Positions 1 through 12,400 of a stretch of DNA of 64,000 nucleotides are shown here, piece by piece. The stretch spans positions 81,027,702 through 81,091,701 of the forward strand of contig NC_083582.1 in NCBI RefSeq assembly GCF_027579695.1, read 5' to 3'. Made by a program: the position numbers and the translations under genes. The stretch is from Neoarius graeffei (lineage: Eukaryota > Chordata > Actinopteri > Siluriformes > Ariidae). Numbering within the stretch: position 1 is the stretch's first letter; the number at the start of each line of letters is the position of its first letter. The notes beneath the pieces were generated by a model, which made no database searches, was not told the DNA's origin, and saw only the letters and a list, made by a program, of their open reading frames with translations.

Positions 1-384
1 CTTGAAAGGGACAATCTTTGCTAATGATACAGTAACGCTGGTTAACATGCTAACTCTAGTTGAGCCACAATAAGGTTTTTTGGGCGGAGCTTTCTGTACA
101 TAGGTGAAAAATAGAGGCGGACTCAATATGTAAAAAAAAAAAAATCTTATTCAGCGCCACCCATTTAATCATTAAAGATTTTTTCCCCATAAGCCCTACC
201 TAATGCACCTTTAAAACACTGATTATTTCAGGTTTAGAAACACTTTTAAAATGCTGCAGCTTGCACCTTTTAAAGCAGAAAGAGAGTAACTAGGGTTATC
301 CAGTAACTTAGCCCAATATTTTTGTGAATGTGAAAATATGGAGTGTGATGGTGTAAATGGATTATTGTGGGCTATTCTCCTCAG
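1..384 (+). other. hdlbp intron sequence, no gene seen
   Basis: AT-rich intron upstream of the first visible exon. No open frame of interest and no clear repeat boundary was seen. Confidence 0.6.
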
Positions 385-489
385 GAAAATGAGCGCACCA
401 AAGACCTGATCATTGAGCAGAAGTTTCACCGCACCATCATCGGCCAAAAGGGAGAGAAGATCAAAGAAGTGCGAGACAAGTTTCCTGAG
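385..489 (+). CDS. hdlbp: hdlbp exon a (first half of KH6)
   Basis: 35 codons, starting [15 protein letters not shown], with the KH signature IIGQKGEKI. The acceptor is ctcctcag at 384 and the donor gtatta at 490. The exon is phase 0 at both ends. The real upstream exons are outside the window. Confidence 0.95.
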
Positions 490-3400
490 GTATTACCAAC
501 GATCATGGAGTCTGATCCATCATGAAGTCTTTTCTGATTGGACTGGACGGGATACATTGTTGGTTTGAGAAAGCCCAGCATATTATTATTATCGTCGTCG
601 TCATCATCATTTCATGGGCCACAAGTTTTGACATAGGGCCATGAAATTCAGCACAGACACAGATCCAACAGGAACAGGGCCCTTGTGCTTTTGGGAAAGA
701 CTGAAATTACAGTAGCCGCGTAGTAACGCTGCCCCCCCCAATATGAACGCATGGGAAATGTTTCGCTGCTCCTGCTTTCACACCATTTGAGCCTTTCTGA
801 GTTCTAATGCACTGAAGACAATTAAAACTGTAAAACTCTACAACCACCTGGACTATCATAGTGTGCACTAGCAACCAGTCAAGCTTCCCTAGCAACCGCC
901 TGGGATCATGTAGAAACACCATAGCAACCACCTAGCAACACTCTAGTAAACAGCTAGCAACAACCGGAATATCAGCACAACCATGTAGCGACATCTTAGC
1001 AACCAACTGGGTTAGCAAAGTAACCACCTAGCAACACCTGGAATATCACAGCAACCAAACTGGGTTAGCACCTAGCAACACCTTTGCAATATTTTCATGC
1101 TTTAACCTTTTAGCAAGGTATATGTTTTAATCTTTTATAATTTTAACTTGTACACATTTAACTATGAAACTTAACATATTTTTTATTTTCTTTTGTCATT
1201 TGCTAAAACCAAAACAAACCCAGTCAAGTAGAAAAGCAGACCAATAAAGCAGATGATGTTTAAAACAGAGATAAATTAGATGTTACACTTTTTTCACTGA
1301 GTCGTTTATCTAGTACAGGTAAAGTCTACATACGTGTTAGTCATGTAACCTACTAGTGATCAAGCACAACAGCCTCTAAAACAGGAGAGTTGTGTGCAGT
1401 GGGCACGGAGATTTTAGTGCTTACATCCTGATAGCACATCCATCTTTCTGTGTAACTCCATAATACAGTAATTACAACTATTCTCTGATAACATTACTAT
1501 ATATGTTACTGTATTCTGTATGGAAATATTCATGAATAATATTGTGATGTTATTCCGTAGCTCTTCCATTGTGTTTCCTGGAACATTGTAACTGAAGCAG
1601 TGTTGTTCTATAGGATAATTACACAGAGATCAGTGTAAGACGTATCGGTGCAGCAGAATTAGGAAGCTATCTGAGAAACATGCAGTCCTTTGGTGGCAAA
1701 AATGAGAAATGACAAGTGAAGTGTGTTGTTTCTGCTTTTTTTTTCGGCAGGTCATCATCACGTTTCCTGACCAGTCTCAGAAAAGTGACATTGTGCAGCT
1801 CCGTGGGCCCAAGAACGAGGTGGAGAAATGTGCCAAGTTTCTCCAGAAGCTCCTGCTTGAGCTGGTATGAATCCCTGCACATTTTCTCTGCTTCAAATCA
1901 CACAATGAGTGCTTTAATAAAATACTAAATAATCTGATAATTGGAGACCAAATGAAACAGTAATCTGGTATTTTAGTAGCTTCACACCAAGTTTACTCAC
2001 ATATGCAGGTTTAATTACAGGTTTATTTGAATCCACTCTGATGTGTTATTGTTTCTATAGTAACGGCTCATTCACAGGACTCTCCTCATCAACAAATTTT
2101 TATAACGTCCAGTTATTTAACCAAAAAAAAAAAAGTCATTATTGGTAAATTGATTATTTCCATAAGAAGACATTCATTCATGGAAGGAGTCTCCAGTATC
2201 AGCACTTTGTAACAGTAATTTTTTTTTGTGGTTTCTTTTTAACATGACAAGCTGCAGTTTTTTTAGTCTCAAAAGACAGCGAGAGAGAAAAAGCATTCAT
2301 TTTTAACATTTTCAGAGCAGGCTTTTACTTCGCAATGTGACTCATTGCTTGTAGAATTGTAAAATACTTTCAACACTTTTTTTTCTGTCCATCATAGCGG
2401 CTGTAACATCAAATCTTCCTGTAGCCATACTGAAAACCTTTTTTGTTTAGGCTATACTTTCTGGAAATCACACTGAAACAATAAAATACACACTATACTA
2501 ACTTGATGAATCACTTTTAAAATAACTTTCACTCTGGAACAATTGAGATTGATTTTCTTTTCATTTTTGATTATGTTCAGTGGAATATTTTCCTTCACTT
2601 TTTGTTCCCTGTAATGTTTCTTCATTACAGATCTTCAGCAAATGTCTGTGGTATACAAGGAATAAAAGACTTCCTGGATGTCCTTTATGAGAAAATGATC
2701 AACTTTGATCAACTTTCAATTACATCACCCTGTTGATGATTATTTTCCTGTAAACAACACACTCCCAATATAATAATAATAATAATAATAAGTCAGGTTT
2801 ATTTGTATCGCGCTTTTAACAATAAACATTGTCGCAAAGCAGCTTTACAGAATTTGAACGACTTAAAACATGAGCTAATTTTATCCCTAATCTATCCCCA
2901 ATGATGAAGCCTGTGGCGACGGTGGCAGGAAAAACTCCCTCAGACGACATGAGGAAGAAACCTCAAGAGGAACCAGACTCAAAAGGGAACCCATCCTCAT
3001 TTGGGCAACAACAGACAACATGACTATAACATTAACATGAAGTCAGTTTCGTTGATGGAAACTTGAGTGCAAAACTGTTCATGACAACTGCAGCCCTAAA
3101 GTTAGCAAGTCAACTGTAGTCCTCAGCCATAAAAGCATTACTGTAAGAGTCCAGAGCGTCTTCCAAGTGTGACTTTCAACTGTCCACATGGGGCCGTCCT
3201 CCACAGGAGCGATGTTACGAGACTCCAACCAGACACAGGGCACCAGGATGGATCAGGCAGGTCCGAGGAGCAGAAGAGGTTCAGCATCTCGATCTCAGGA
3301 CCGACATGTAACTCAGAGGGACAGATTTAGATTAGATTAGATTAGATTAGATTAGATTAGATTAGATTAGATTAGATTAGATTAGATTAGATTAGATTAG

Positions 3401-6400
3401 AATTTTACTGACTCCTTTGGGAGGGTTCCCTCAGGGAAATTAAAATTCCAGTAGCATCATTACAGGATAAACAGAGAATAGAAATAGAGAAAAACTTCTA
3501 GATAAATTAAATATTTACATATACAAATATAAAAAAGAATAAGATATGGGGAAGGGGGGGGGGGAAGTCCAGCAGAAGAGGTGTTGCACATTATATTGCA
3601 CATTGTCCAGTATTGCTTATTGTCAGGCTAGGCTGCTGCTCCTTCCCGTCCTCTGTCCTCCTGTTACCCCTCCTCCCCCCCAGAGAGGAGTTGTACAGTC
3701 TGATGGCGTGAGGGACAAAGGAGTTTTTAAGTCTGTTCGTCCTGCACTTGGGAAGGAGCATTCTGTCACTGAACAGGCTCCTCTGGTTGCTGATGACGGT
3801 GTGCAGAGGGTGACCGGCATCATCCATGATGTTCAGTATTTTGTCCATAGTCCTCTGCCACCATCACCAGAGAGTCCAGCTTAATGCCGACCACAGAGCC
3901 GGCCCGCCTGATCAGTTTGTCCAGCCTGGATGTGTCCTTCTTGGATGTGCTGCCCCCCCCCCAGCACACCACGGTGTAAAACAGGACACTGGTGACCACA
4001 GACTGATAGAACATCCACAGGAGTTTCCTGCAGATGTTAAAGGACCGCAGCCTCCTAAGGGAGTACAGCCTGCTCTGTCCCTTCCTGTATAAGTGATTGG
4101 TGTTGCAATTCCAGTCCAGCTTGCTGTCCAGCCACAGCCCGAGGTACTTGTAGAAATCCACAGCCTCCACCTCCACTCCCTCGATCAGAACTGGTCGTGA
4201 CCTTGGTCTGGACCTCCCAAAGTCAATGACCAGCTCCTTGGTCTTCGAGGTGTTGAGCTGCAGATGGTTCCTGTTGCACCAAATGGCAAAGTCCCTCACC
4301 AGGCTCCTATACTCCTCCTATACTCCAAGCCTGCACCTTTTGATCTAAGTAGACGTGGCAGGTCATAAAGGACCAGAAGTTCACTCAGGTACTGTGCTGC
4401 GAGACCATTCAGTGCTTTAAAGGTCAATAGTAGTATTTTATAATCAATTATTTTTATTATTCTCATCTCATTATCTGTAGCTGCTTTATCCTGTTCTACA
4501 GGGTCGCGGGTGAGCTGGATCCTATCCCAGCTGACTACGGGCAAAAGGCGGGGTTCACCCTGGACAAGTCGCCAGGTCATCACAGGGCTGACACATAGAC
4601 ACAGACAACCATTCACACTCACATTCACACCTACGCTCAATTTAGAGTCACCAGTTAACCTAACCTGCATGTCTTTGGACTGTGGGGGAAACCGGAGCAC
4701 CCGGAGGAAACCCACGCGTACACGGGGAGAACATGCAAACTCCGCACAGAAAGGCCCTCGCCGGCCACGGGGCTCGAACCCGGACCTTCTTGCTGTGAGG
4801 CGACAGCGCTAACCACTACACCACCATGCCGGCATTTTAATTTTTATTATTATTACTTAAGATAAAGACATCTTAAATTACAAACATTAAACAACTAAAA
4901 ACAAAATATAGACAACACACAAAAAAACTAGACTGCATTTCTTCAGAGAAAATGCAGTGTGCTTGCTGAGCTGTAGCAGAACAGCTATCATGTTAACATG
5001 CTAATGCTAACATGTGAATGCTAACATGCTCAGGCGAATACACTAACATACCATGGCTAACATGTTAACTCTTACCATGCTAGCGTGCTAATGCTGACAT
5101 GCTATGCCTAACATACTTTGGCAAACATGCTAATCCTAACATGTTAACAGCTCTCATGATAACATGCTAATGACAGCATATGCTAAACTAATGTGTAACA
5201 TGCTAATAGCTAGCATGCTAATGCTTATATGCTAACTGCTAGCATATATGTGTGCGCGCATGCAGGCAGGTATTCCTAATAAAGTGGACATTGAGTTGAA
5301 GTTGATTTGTTGTCAAAGTCTCAGATGAGCAGATCTTTGTCAAATGCATCATCACCGATGGGGGAAGGGAGGGATGACTCTGTCAAGCTTCCAATAATTA
5401 GCGGCAATGTGGAGGAAAAAGCAAACATCCCAAGTCTCCCAGAAGTTCCGGGAGTCTCCCGCATATTGATAGCGGCTCCCTCGTGCCCGCAAATTACATA
5501 CAATCTCACGGAATCTAGAGCAAGCGAGCAAGCTTCATCCTGAACCTACAGTGGTGCTTGAAAGTTTGTGAACCCTTTAGAATTTTCTATATTTCTGCAT
5601 AAATATGACCTAAAACATCATCAGATTTTCACACAAGTCCTAAAAGTAGATAAAGAGAACCCAGTTAAACAAATGAGACAAAAATATTATACTTGGTCAT
5701 TTATTTATTGAGGAAAATGATTCAATATTACATATCTGTGAGTGGCAAAAGTATGTGAACCTCTAGGATTAGCAGCTAATTTGAAGGTGAAATTAGAGTC
5801 AGGTGTTTTCAATCAATGGGACGACAATCAGGTGTGAGTGGGCACCCTGTTTTATTTAAAGAACAGGGATCTATCAAAGTCTGATCTTCACAGCACATGT
5901 TTGTGGAAGTGTATCATGGCACGAACAAAGGAAATTTCTGAGGACCTCAGAAAAAGTGTTGTTGATGCTCATCAGGCTGGAAAAGGTTACAAAACCATCT
6001 CTAAAGAGTTTGGACTCCACCAATCCACAGTCAGACAGATTGTGTACAAATGGAGAAAATTCAAGACCATTGTTACCCTCCCCAGGAGTGGTCGACCAAC
6101 AAAGATCACTCCAAGAGCAAGGTGTGTAATAGTCAGCGAGGTCACAAAGGACCCCAGGGTAACTTCTAAGCAACTGAAGGCCTCTCTCACATTGGCTAAT
6201 GTTAATGTTCATGAGTCCACCATCAGGAGAACACTGAACAACAATGGTGTGCATGGCAGGGTTGCAAGGAGAAAGCCACTGCTCTCCAAAAGGAACATTG
6301 CTGCTCGTCTGCAGTTTGCTAAAGATCACGTGGACAAGCCAGAAGGCTATTGGAAAAATGTTTTGCGGACAGATGAGACCAAAATAGAACATTTTGGTTT

Positions 6401-9400
6401 AAATGAGAAGCGTTATGTTTGGAGAAAGGAAAACACTACATTCCAGCATAAGAACCTTATCCCATCTGTGAAACATGGTGGTGGTGGTAGTATCATGGTT
6501 TGGGCCTGTTTTGCTGCATCTGGGCCAGGACGGCTTGCCATCATCGATGGAACAATGAATTCTGAATTATACCAGCGAATTCTAAAGGAAAATGTCAGGA
6601 CATCTGTCCATGAACTGAATCTCAAGAGAAGGTGGGTCATGCAGCAAGACAACGACCCTAAGCACACAAGTCGTTCTACCAAAGAATGGTTAAAGAAGAA
6701 TAAAGTTAATGTTTTGGAATGGCCAAGTCAAAGTCCTGACCTTAATCCAATGGAAATGTTGTGGAAGGACCTGAAGCGAGCAGTTCATGTGAGGAAACCC
6801 ACCAACATCCCAGAGTTGAAGCTGTTCTGTACGGAGGAACGGGCTAAAATTCCTCCAAGCCGGTGTGCAGGACTGATCAACAGTTACCGCAAACGTTTAG
6901 TTGCAGTTATTGCTGCACAAGGGGGTCACACCAGATACTGAAAGCAAAGGGTCACATACTTTTGCCACTCACAGATATGTAATATTGGATCATTTTCCTC
7001 AATAAATAAATGACCAAGTATAATATTTTTGTCTCATTTGTTTAGCTGGGTTCTCTTTATCTACTTTTAGGACTTGTGTGAAAATCTGATGATGTTTTAG
7101 GTCATATTTATGCAGAAATATAGAAAATTCTAAAGGGTTCACAAACTTTCAAGCACCACTGTATCAACCAGTCAGTCAGTGCATAGAGCATGAAGAAGAG
7201 CAGCAGCTGCTCCAACCATTTTCTGGAACCCAGGAAATTAATACATGGTACAAATCATTGGTTTTTTTTTTTTAAACTGATTTGGTGTTCAGCTTTCACA
7301 GTTATGATAATTATAAAGAGACACTGCTTTATCACCTTTGTAAGCTCACTTGCTCGGCACAAGGCTAAATAATGCCAATAAATTACTTTCACTTTACAGT
7401 GCTGGAGCTGCAGGAGCAGGTGTCGCGCAACAGGCAGGAATTTGTTCGGATTCACCTCCAAAACTAAGTCGCTCATAAAACTACAACCTTTTCTGGTTCA
7501 AACAGAACCAATTAGGACCATGTACACCCTTTCTATTTTGTGCTACAACGTTAAGTAGAGGTGCGTGTGTGTGTGTGTTGGGGGTCAGTGCGCAATTACC
7601 ATTATTTATTTATTTATTCATTCATTCATTCATTTATTTATCTTCCTAAAATCATTGTGTATCTGCAACCATAAAAGATTTTTTTTCCAAAATTCCAAAA
7701 CCTATGATCATCTTGCAGTGTCCCTTTACAGAGAGCTGATTTTAAGGTGAATTGAACCTGTGTGAAATTTTAAGGTAAAGTCCCTACAATAATCACGGAA
7801 TTGGCGTGAAAGAAAAGGCCATTGCAAGATTAATTTATAATTTATCACTCTCTGATAAACTTCCCTGTGTATTTCTGAATCTTGTCGTTACCTTTTTGTC
7901 TACTGAAATATGTGTGATGTTATATTACATCTAAAAACACGATTTCAATATCAAATGAATGGACACGCCGTCCTGTTATCTCTCTCAATTCATCGTTTTT
8001 TCTGTATTTATAGGATCTGAAAGAGATTCTCTCACAACATGAGCAAAATTTACACTGTTCAATTAATACTGTATCTTCAGGTACTATTAACACATCATAT
8101 CCATCTTCCATCAAACATGTGACTGTCCGATGTGAAAATCAGCACTCTCCAGTCACAAGACAAAACAATTCTACAGAGAGGCGTCAGAAGCTTTCAAAAA
8201 ATAAAGGAAAAATTCCCAGTGAGAGATCAAGTCTTGATGAATCTGTCAGTGGTCAATCCTGAGAACCGTCATGATGTGAAACCAGAGCAGATTTTGACTT
8301 TGGCAGAGAGATTTCCAAATGTAATGAAGGCTGATGCCAGAGAACAACTCCATTTAGAACTCGTGGATTATGTCTCATCTAACCTGGAAGCACTGGTGCC
8401 AAACTATAAGAATTTGTCAGTTGATGAGTTCTGGGGGAAGCTATCCAAAGTCACATCTGTGAGCTCAGGGCAGTTGAGATTCAGGGAGCTCTGTCAGCTG
8501 ATGAAGCTGCTGTTGGTGCTGCCAAATTCTAACTGTGATGTGGAAAGGGCTTTCAGCATGGTGCATCACATCAAGACAGAATTTAGGAGTCAGACGTCTC
8601 ACCAAACACTTGTGAATCCGATGTCTTGCAAGATTAACAAGTTTATTGACACAGAGTGCTACAAGGTGGAGGTGTTTGGAAAATTGCTCAAATCTGCAAA
8701 GCAAGGAATCTCTAAATACAATGAAAGCTTGCAAAAGGAACAGGCAGCGAACAGAGGAAAGGAAAGAGCCCTTTAGGCCTACATGTACAATTGCATTAAT
8801 TATCATTCATGTAATTCATTCCTTGTTCTGTTATATTCATCTATGTTTCGGTATCTAAGTAAAGCAATGTTCTGTGGTGAAATATCTATCTATCCTGGTC
8901 ATCCTTCCTTATTTATGGGGGGCGGGGTGTCCAGATTCAATCAGTAAGGAGCTTAATATATGGCACATTGTGGTTATCATAGTTTATGAGTTGGGGGCAG
9001 CAAAGTCCCCAAGTCAGGGTGTCAGCTATGAATCTGAGTGAATTGAGTGAATTCAGGTATTGTTCATCTCCAAAGGGCCACCCCAAAATCCACCAGAATG
9101 CAGGAAATCACATCAACCAAATCCAAAATTTTCTGGGGGAGTACCCCCATACCCCCCGGCAATGTATTTGTCCCCCCAAAAAAAATGTATCCGGGGGGGA
9201 CCTCCCTGAAAAGAATTTTGTCAGGTTGGGATGTCTGAAAAAAGGGATGAATGAAAGGCGAGACAAAGACAAGTGTGGGTCAGACCTGATCTTGTGTGTC
9301 ATGGGTGAGTCGGTCTGAGGTGCTGTATGAAGTTTGGTGGATGTGTGGTGAAGTGTTACTGAGCAAAACTCCATTCATTAGAATGGGGCCAAAAATCAAT

Positions 9401-12400
9401 GGAAGCCTATGGAGGTAAAAAGGGATGCGTGAAAACGAAGGAAAAGATGAGTGCAGGTCTCAGATTAGGGGATGGATATGTGCAGGGACTTGGCCTGAGG
9501 CATCAAGTGAAGTTTCTTGACATTTGGTCACTCAGTTCATAAAATTGACGGAGAGTGAAATTTTTCTCCCGAAACTCTGTTCATTTTCAGTGGAGCTAAA
9601 ATGAGTGGAAGTGAATGGAGGAAAAACAGATGAGTGAAAAGAAAGGAAAAGACGAGTGCAGGTCAGAACCGACTGCATGTGTCGGGGGAGTTGGCCTGAG
9701 GAATCACATGAGGTTTGGTGCGTCTACGATGAAGCGTGTCCGAGCAGGACGATTCAATTCGTGAGCCCTATTCATTCTCTATGGGAAAAAAATGACAGAA
9801 AAATGACAAGAACGAGAGAACGGGTGCATCGATCCAAAAGCTGTATACAAGCACACTACACTGCTTCAGGAAGGACGTTTCTGAGTTGGAACGGTGTTGG
9901 TATCTCAAAAGCTGTAGAAGGAGTAGCGGCTCCAAGAAATGGGTGGACAGGAATAATAAAGAAAAACTCGACTGCATTTCTGCAGAGAAAATGGTGTGCT
10001 TGCTGAGCTGTAACAGAATAGCTATCATGCTAGCATGCTAAAAGCGAGCATGCCAACATGCTAACAACTAGCATGCTAACAGTTAGCATACTAACATGCT
10101 CAGGCAAACTCGCTAACAGCAAACATGCGAACTCTGCATGCTACCATGCTAATCCTAACATGTTAACAGCTCTCATGATAACATGCTAATGGTGAACATG
10201 CTAACAACTCGCGAGCTAACAGCAGGCATGATATCGTAATGGGTAACATGCTAACAGCTAGCATGGTAACACATGAATGCTTATATGCTAATTGCTATCG
10301 TGTGCGCGTGTAAGTATTCCTAATAAAGTGGCCATTGAGTTGAAGTTGATTTGCTGTCAAAGTCTCAGATGAGCAGATCCTTGCCAAACGCATCATCACC
10401 TCTGGGGGAAGGGAGGAACGACTCAGTCAAGCTTCCAGTGATTAGCGGCAAAATGGAGAAAAACTGGACGGGAGAAAGGCGAGAGAAAGGCGAGTGCGGG
10501 TCAGAACCGATATCATGTGTGTGATGGTGATTTGGCCTGAGGTGCCGTATGAAGTTTGGTGGATGTGTGCTGAAGTGTTACTGAGCAAAACTCCATTCAT
10601 TAGAATGGGGCCAAAAATCAATGGAAGCCTATGGAGGAAAAAGAGATACGTGAAAACCAAGGAAAAGATGAGTGCAGGTCTCAGATGAGGGGATGGATCT
10701 GTGCGGGGACTTGGCCTGAGGCATCAGGTGAAGTTTCTTGAAGTTTGGTCACTTGGTTAAAAAAATTGATGGAGAGTGAAAGTTTTTCTCCTGAAACTCC
10801 ATTCATTTTCAATGGGGCCAGAAATCAATGCAAGCCTATGGAGGAAAAAGGGATGAGCAAAAAGAAAGGAAAAAATATGAGTGCAGGTCAGAACCGATTG
10901 CATGTATGTGTCGGGGGAGTTGGCCTGAAGTATCACATGAGGTTGGGTGCATCTGCGATGGAGCGTGTCCGAGTAGGACGATTCGATTCATGAGCCCTAT
11001 TCATTCTCTATGGGAAAAAAAACAAAAGAAAAACGACAAGAACAAGAGAACGGGCGCGTCGATCCAAAAGCTGTATACAAGCACACTACACCACTTTGGG
11101 CCAGACGTCTCAGAGTTGGAACGGTGTCTCTATCTCGAACGCCCTAGGAGGAGGAGTGGATCCAAAAAACGTGTCGGAATAAGGCAGAATAAGTAAACTT
11201 AAGAAGAACAGTAGTGTGCTTGCCTTCAGCTGCTGCGTGCCTGAGCAATAAACACTAATAAATAAAGTAAACTTAAGAATAATAGTGCACTTCACGCTGC
11301 TTTGTGCAGCAAGCACACTAATTAAAGAAGTGCTAAAAATATCCTGTTTACAATTTGTACTTAAAAATGAGTCTATTTATTTAAGAATTCTTAAATCTAT
11401 TGGAATTTATTTGAGGGTGATGGCTCCTGCTTTTCCTCAGGTTATATGATGTTTCTTTCCTTTTCTGTAAAATAGCATATATAGTAACTGCTGGGACAGG
11501 TCTAAATTCCATTTCTTAAAAAATATGAACATCTGCTTTCTCTAAGAGATCATGAATATTTACTTTATTTGAGCTATATTTAACAGTTATTACACGAAAA
11601 AATCATTTTCATAAAAAAAAATCCCACAAAATCATTTCCGCTTAGAATGTAAACAAACCAGTGAACTGACAGTCGCAATTTGTGGAAAATGTGATAATTC
11701 TTGAAAAATAAAAAAGATATTTTCTTACCATCAAATATTTTAATTCCTTTTTTTTTGGGGGGGGGGGGGTTCTTTTTGTGGTTGGCAAACCTACTTAAAG
11801 GTGCATTACTGCCACCAACTGGGCTGGAGTGTGGAACGAGATGGGGGGGAGGATTATATTCTTTTAGCTATTTCTGTTTCTTTTAAATACCTGATGATAA
11901 TTTTTGGGATTTTGTTTTTGAGTAAAGTTTTTATTTCATCCTTGGCTGGTTCAGGAACACACACATTTTGTTTTTCTCTACTCACGGTATATGAGCTGAT
12001 ATCCTAGTAGTAGAGTAGCCAATCAAAGCGCATGATTGCTCAGATCCAGTGAATGTGGAGAGAATCATTCCTTTTATAATATCTGTCTAAAAAATTCTGA
12101 ATTTGTCTCATCTCTGAATCAGAAGCACCATAAATAGAGTCCATACAAAAAATTTGATAAAACTAAAGTATTAAAAACTCAGTCTACCTCTATCTGAGAA
12201 AAAACTTCCTTTCTAAGCGACCTAATTACATACAAACATTGATTTGCCTTGGTTAATGTAGCCTGTACATGCTTAGTGCATTTACAATTCTCTTCAAACA
12301 TTATCCCAAGAATAGGCAGTTCCTCACATTGTGGAATGTTATGAACAGTAGCTAGATCTAAGCTCTTTACATTTTGATGGATTGCACTTCAATTCCAAGT

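Noticed and set aside
4980..5240. CRISPR-like repeat array of TAGCATG units
   Set aside because: The units are adjacent and degenerate with no spacers of constant length, and the genome is a vertebrate's.
8986..9318. 110-residue frame at the start of the tandem repeat
   Set aside because: Not preserved in the second repeat unit and has no recognisable domain.
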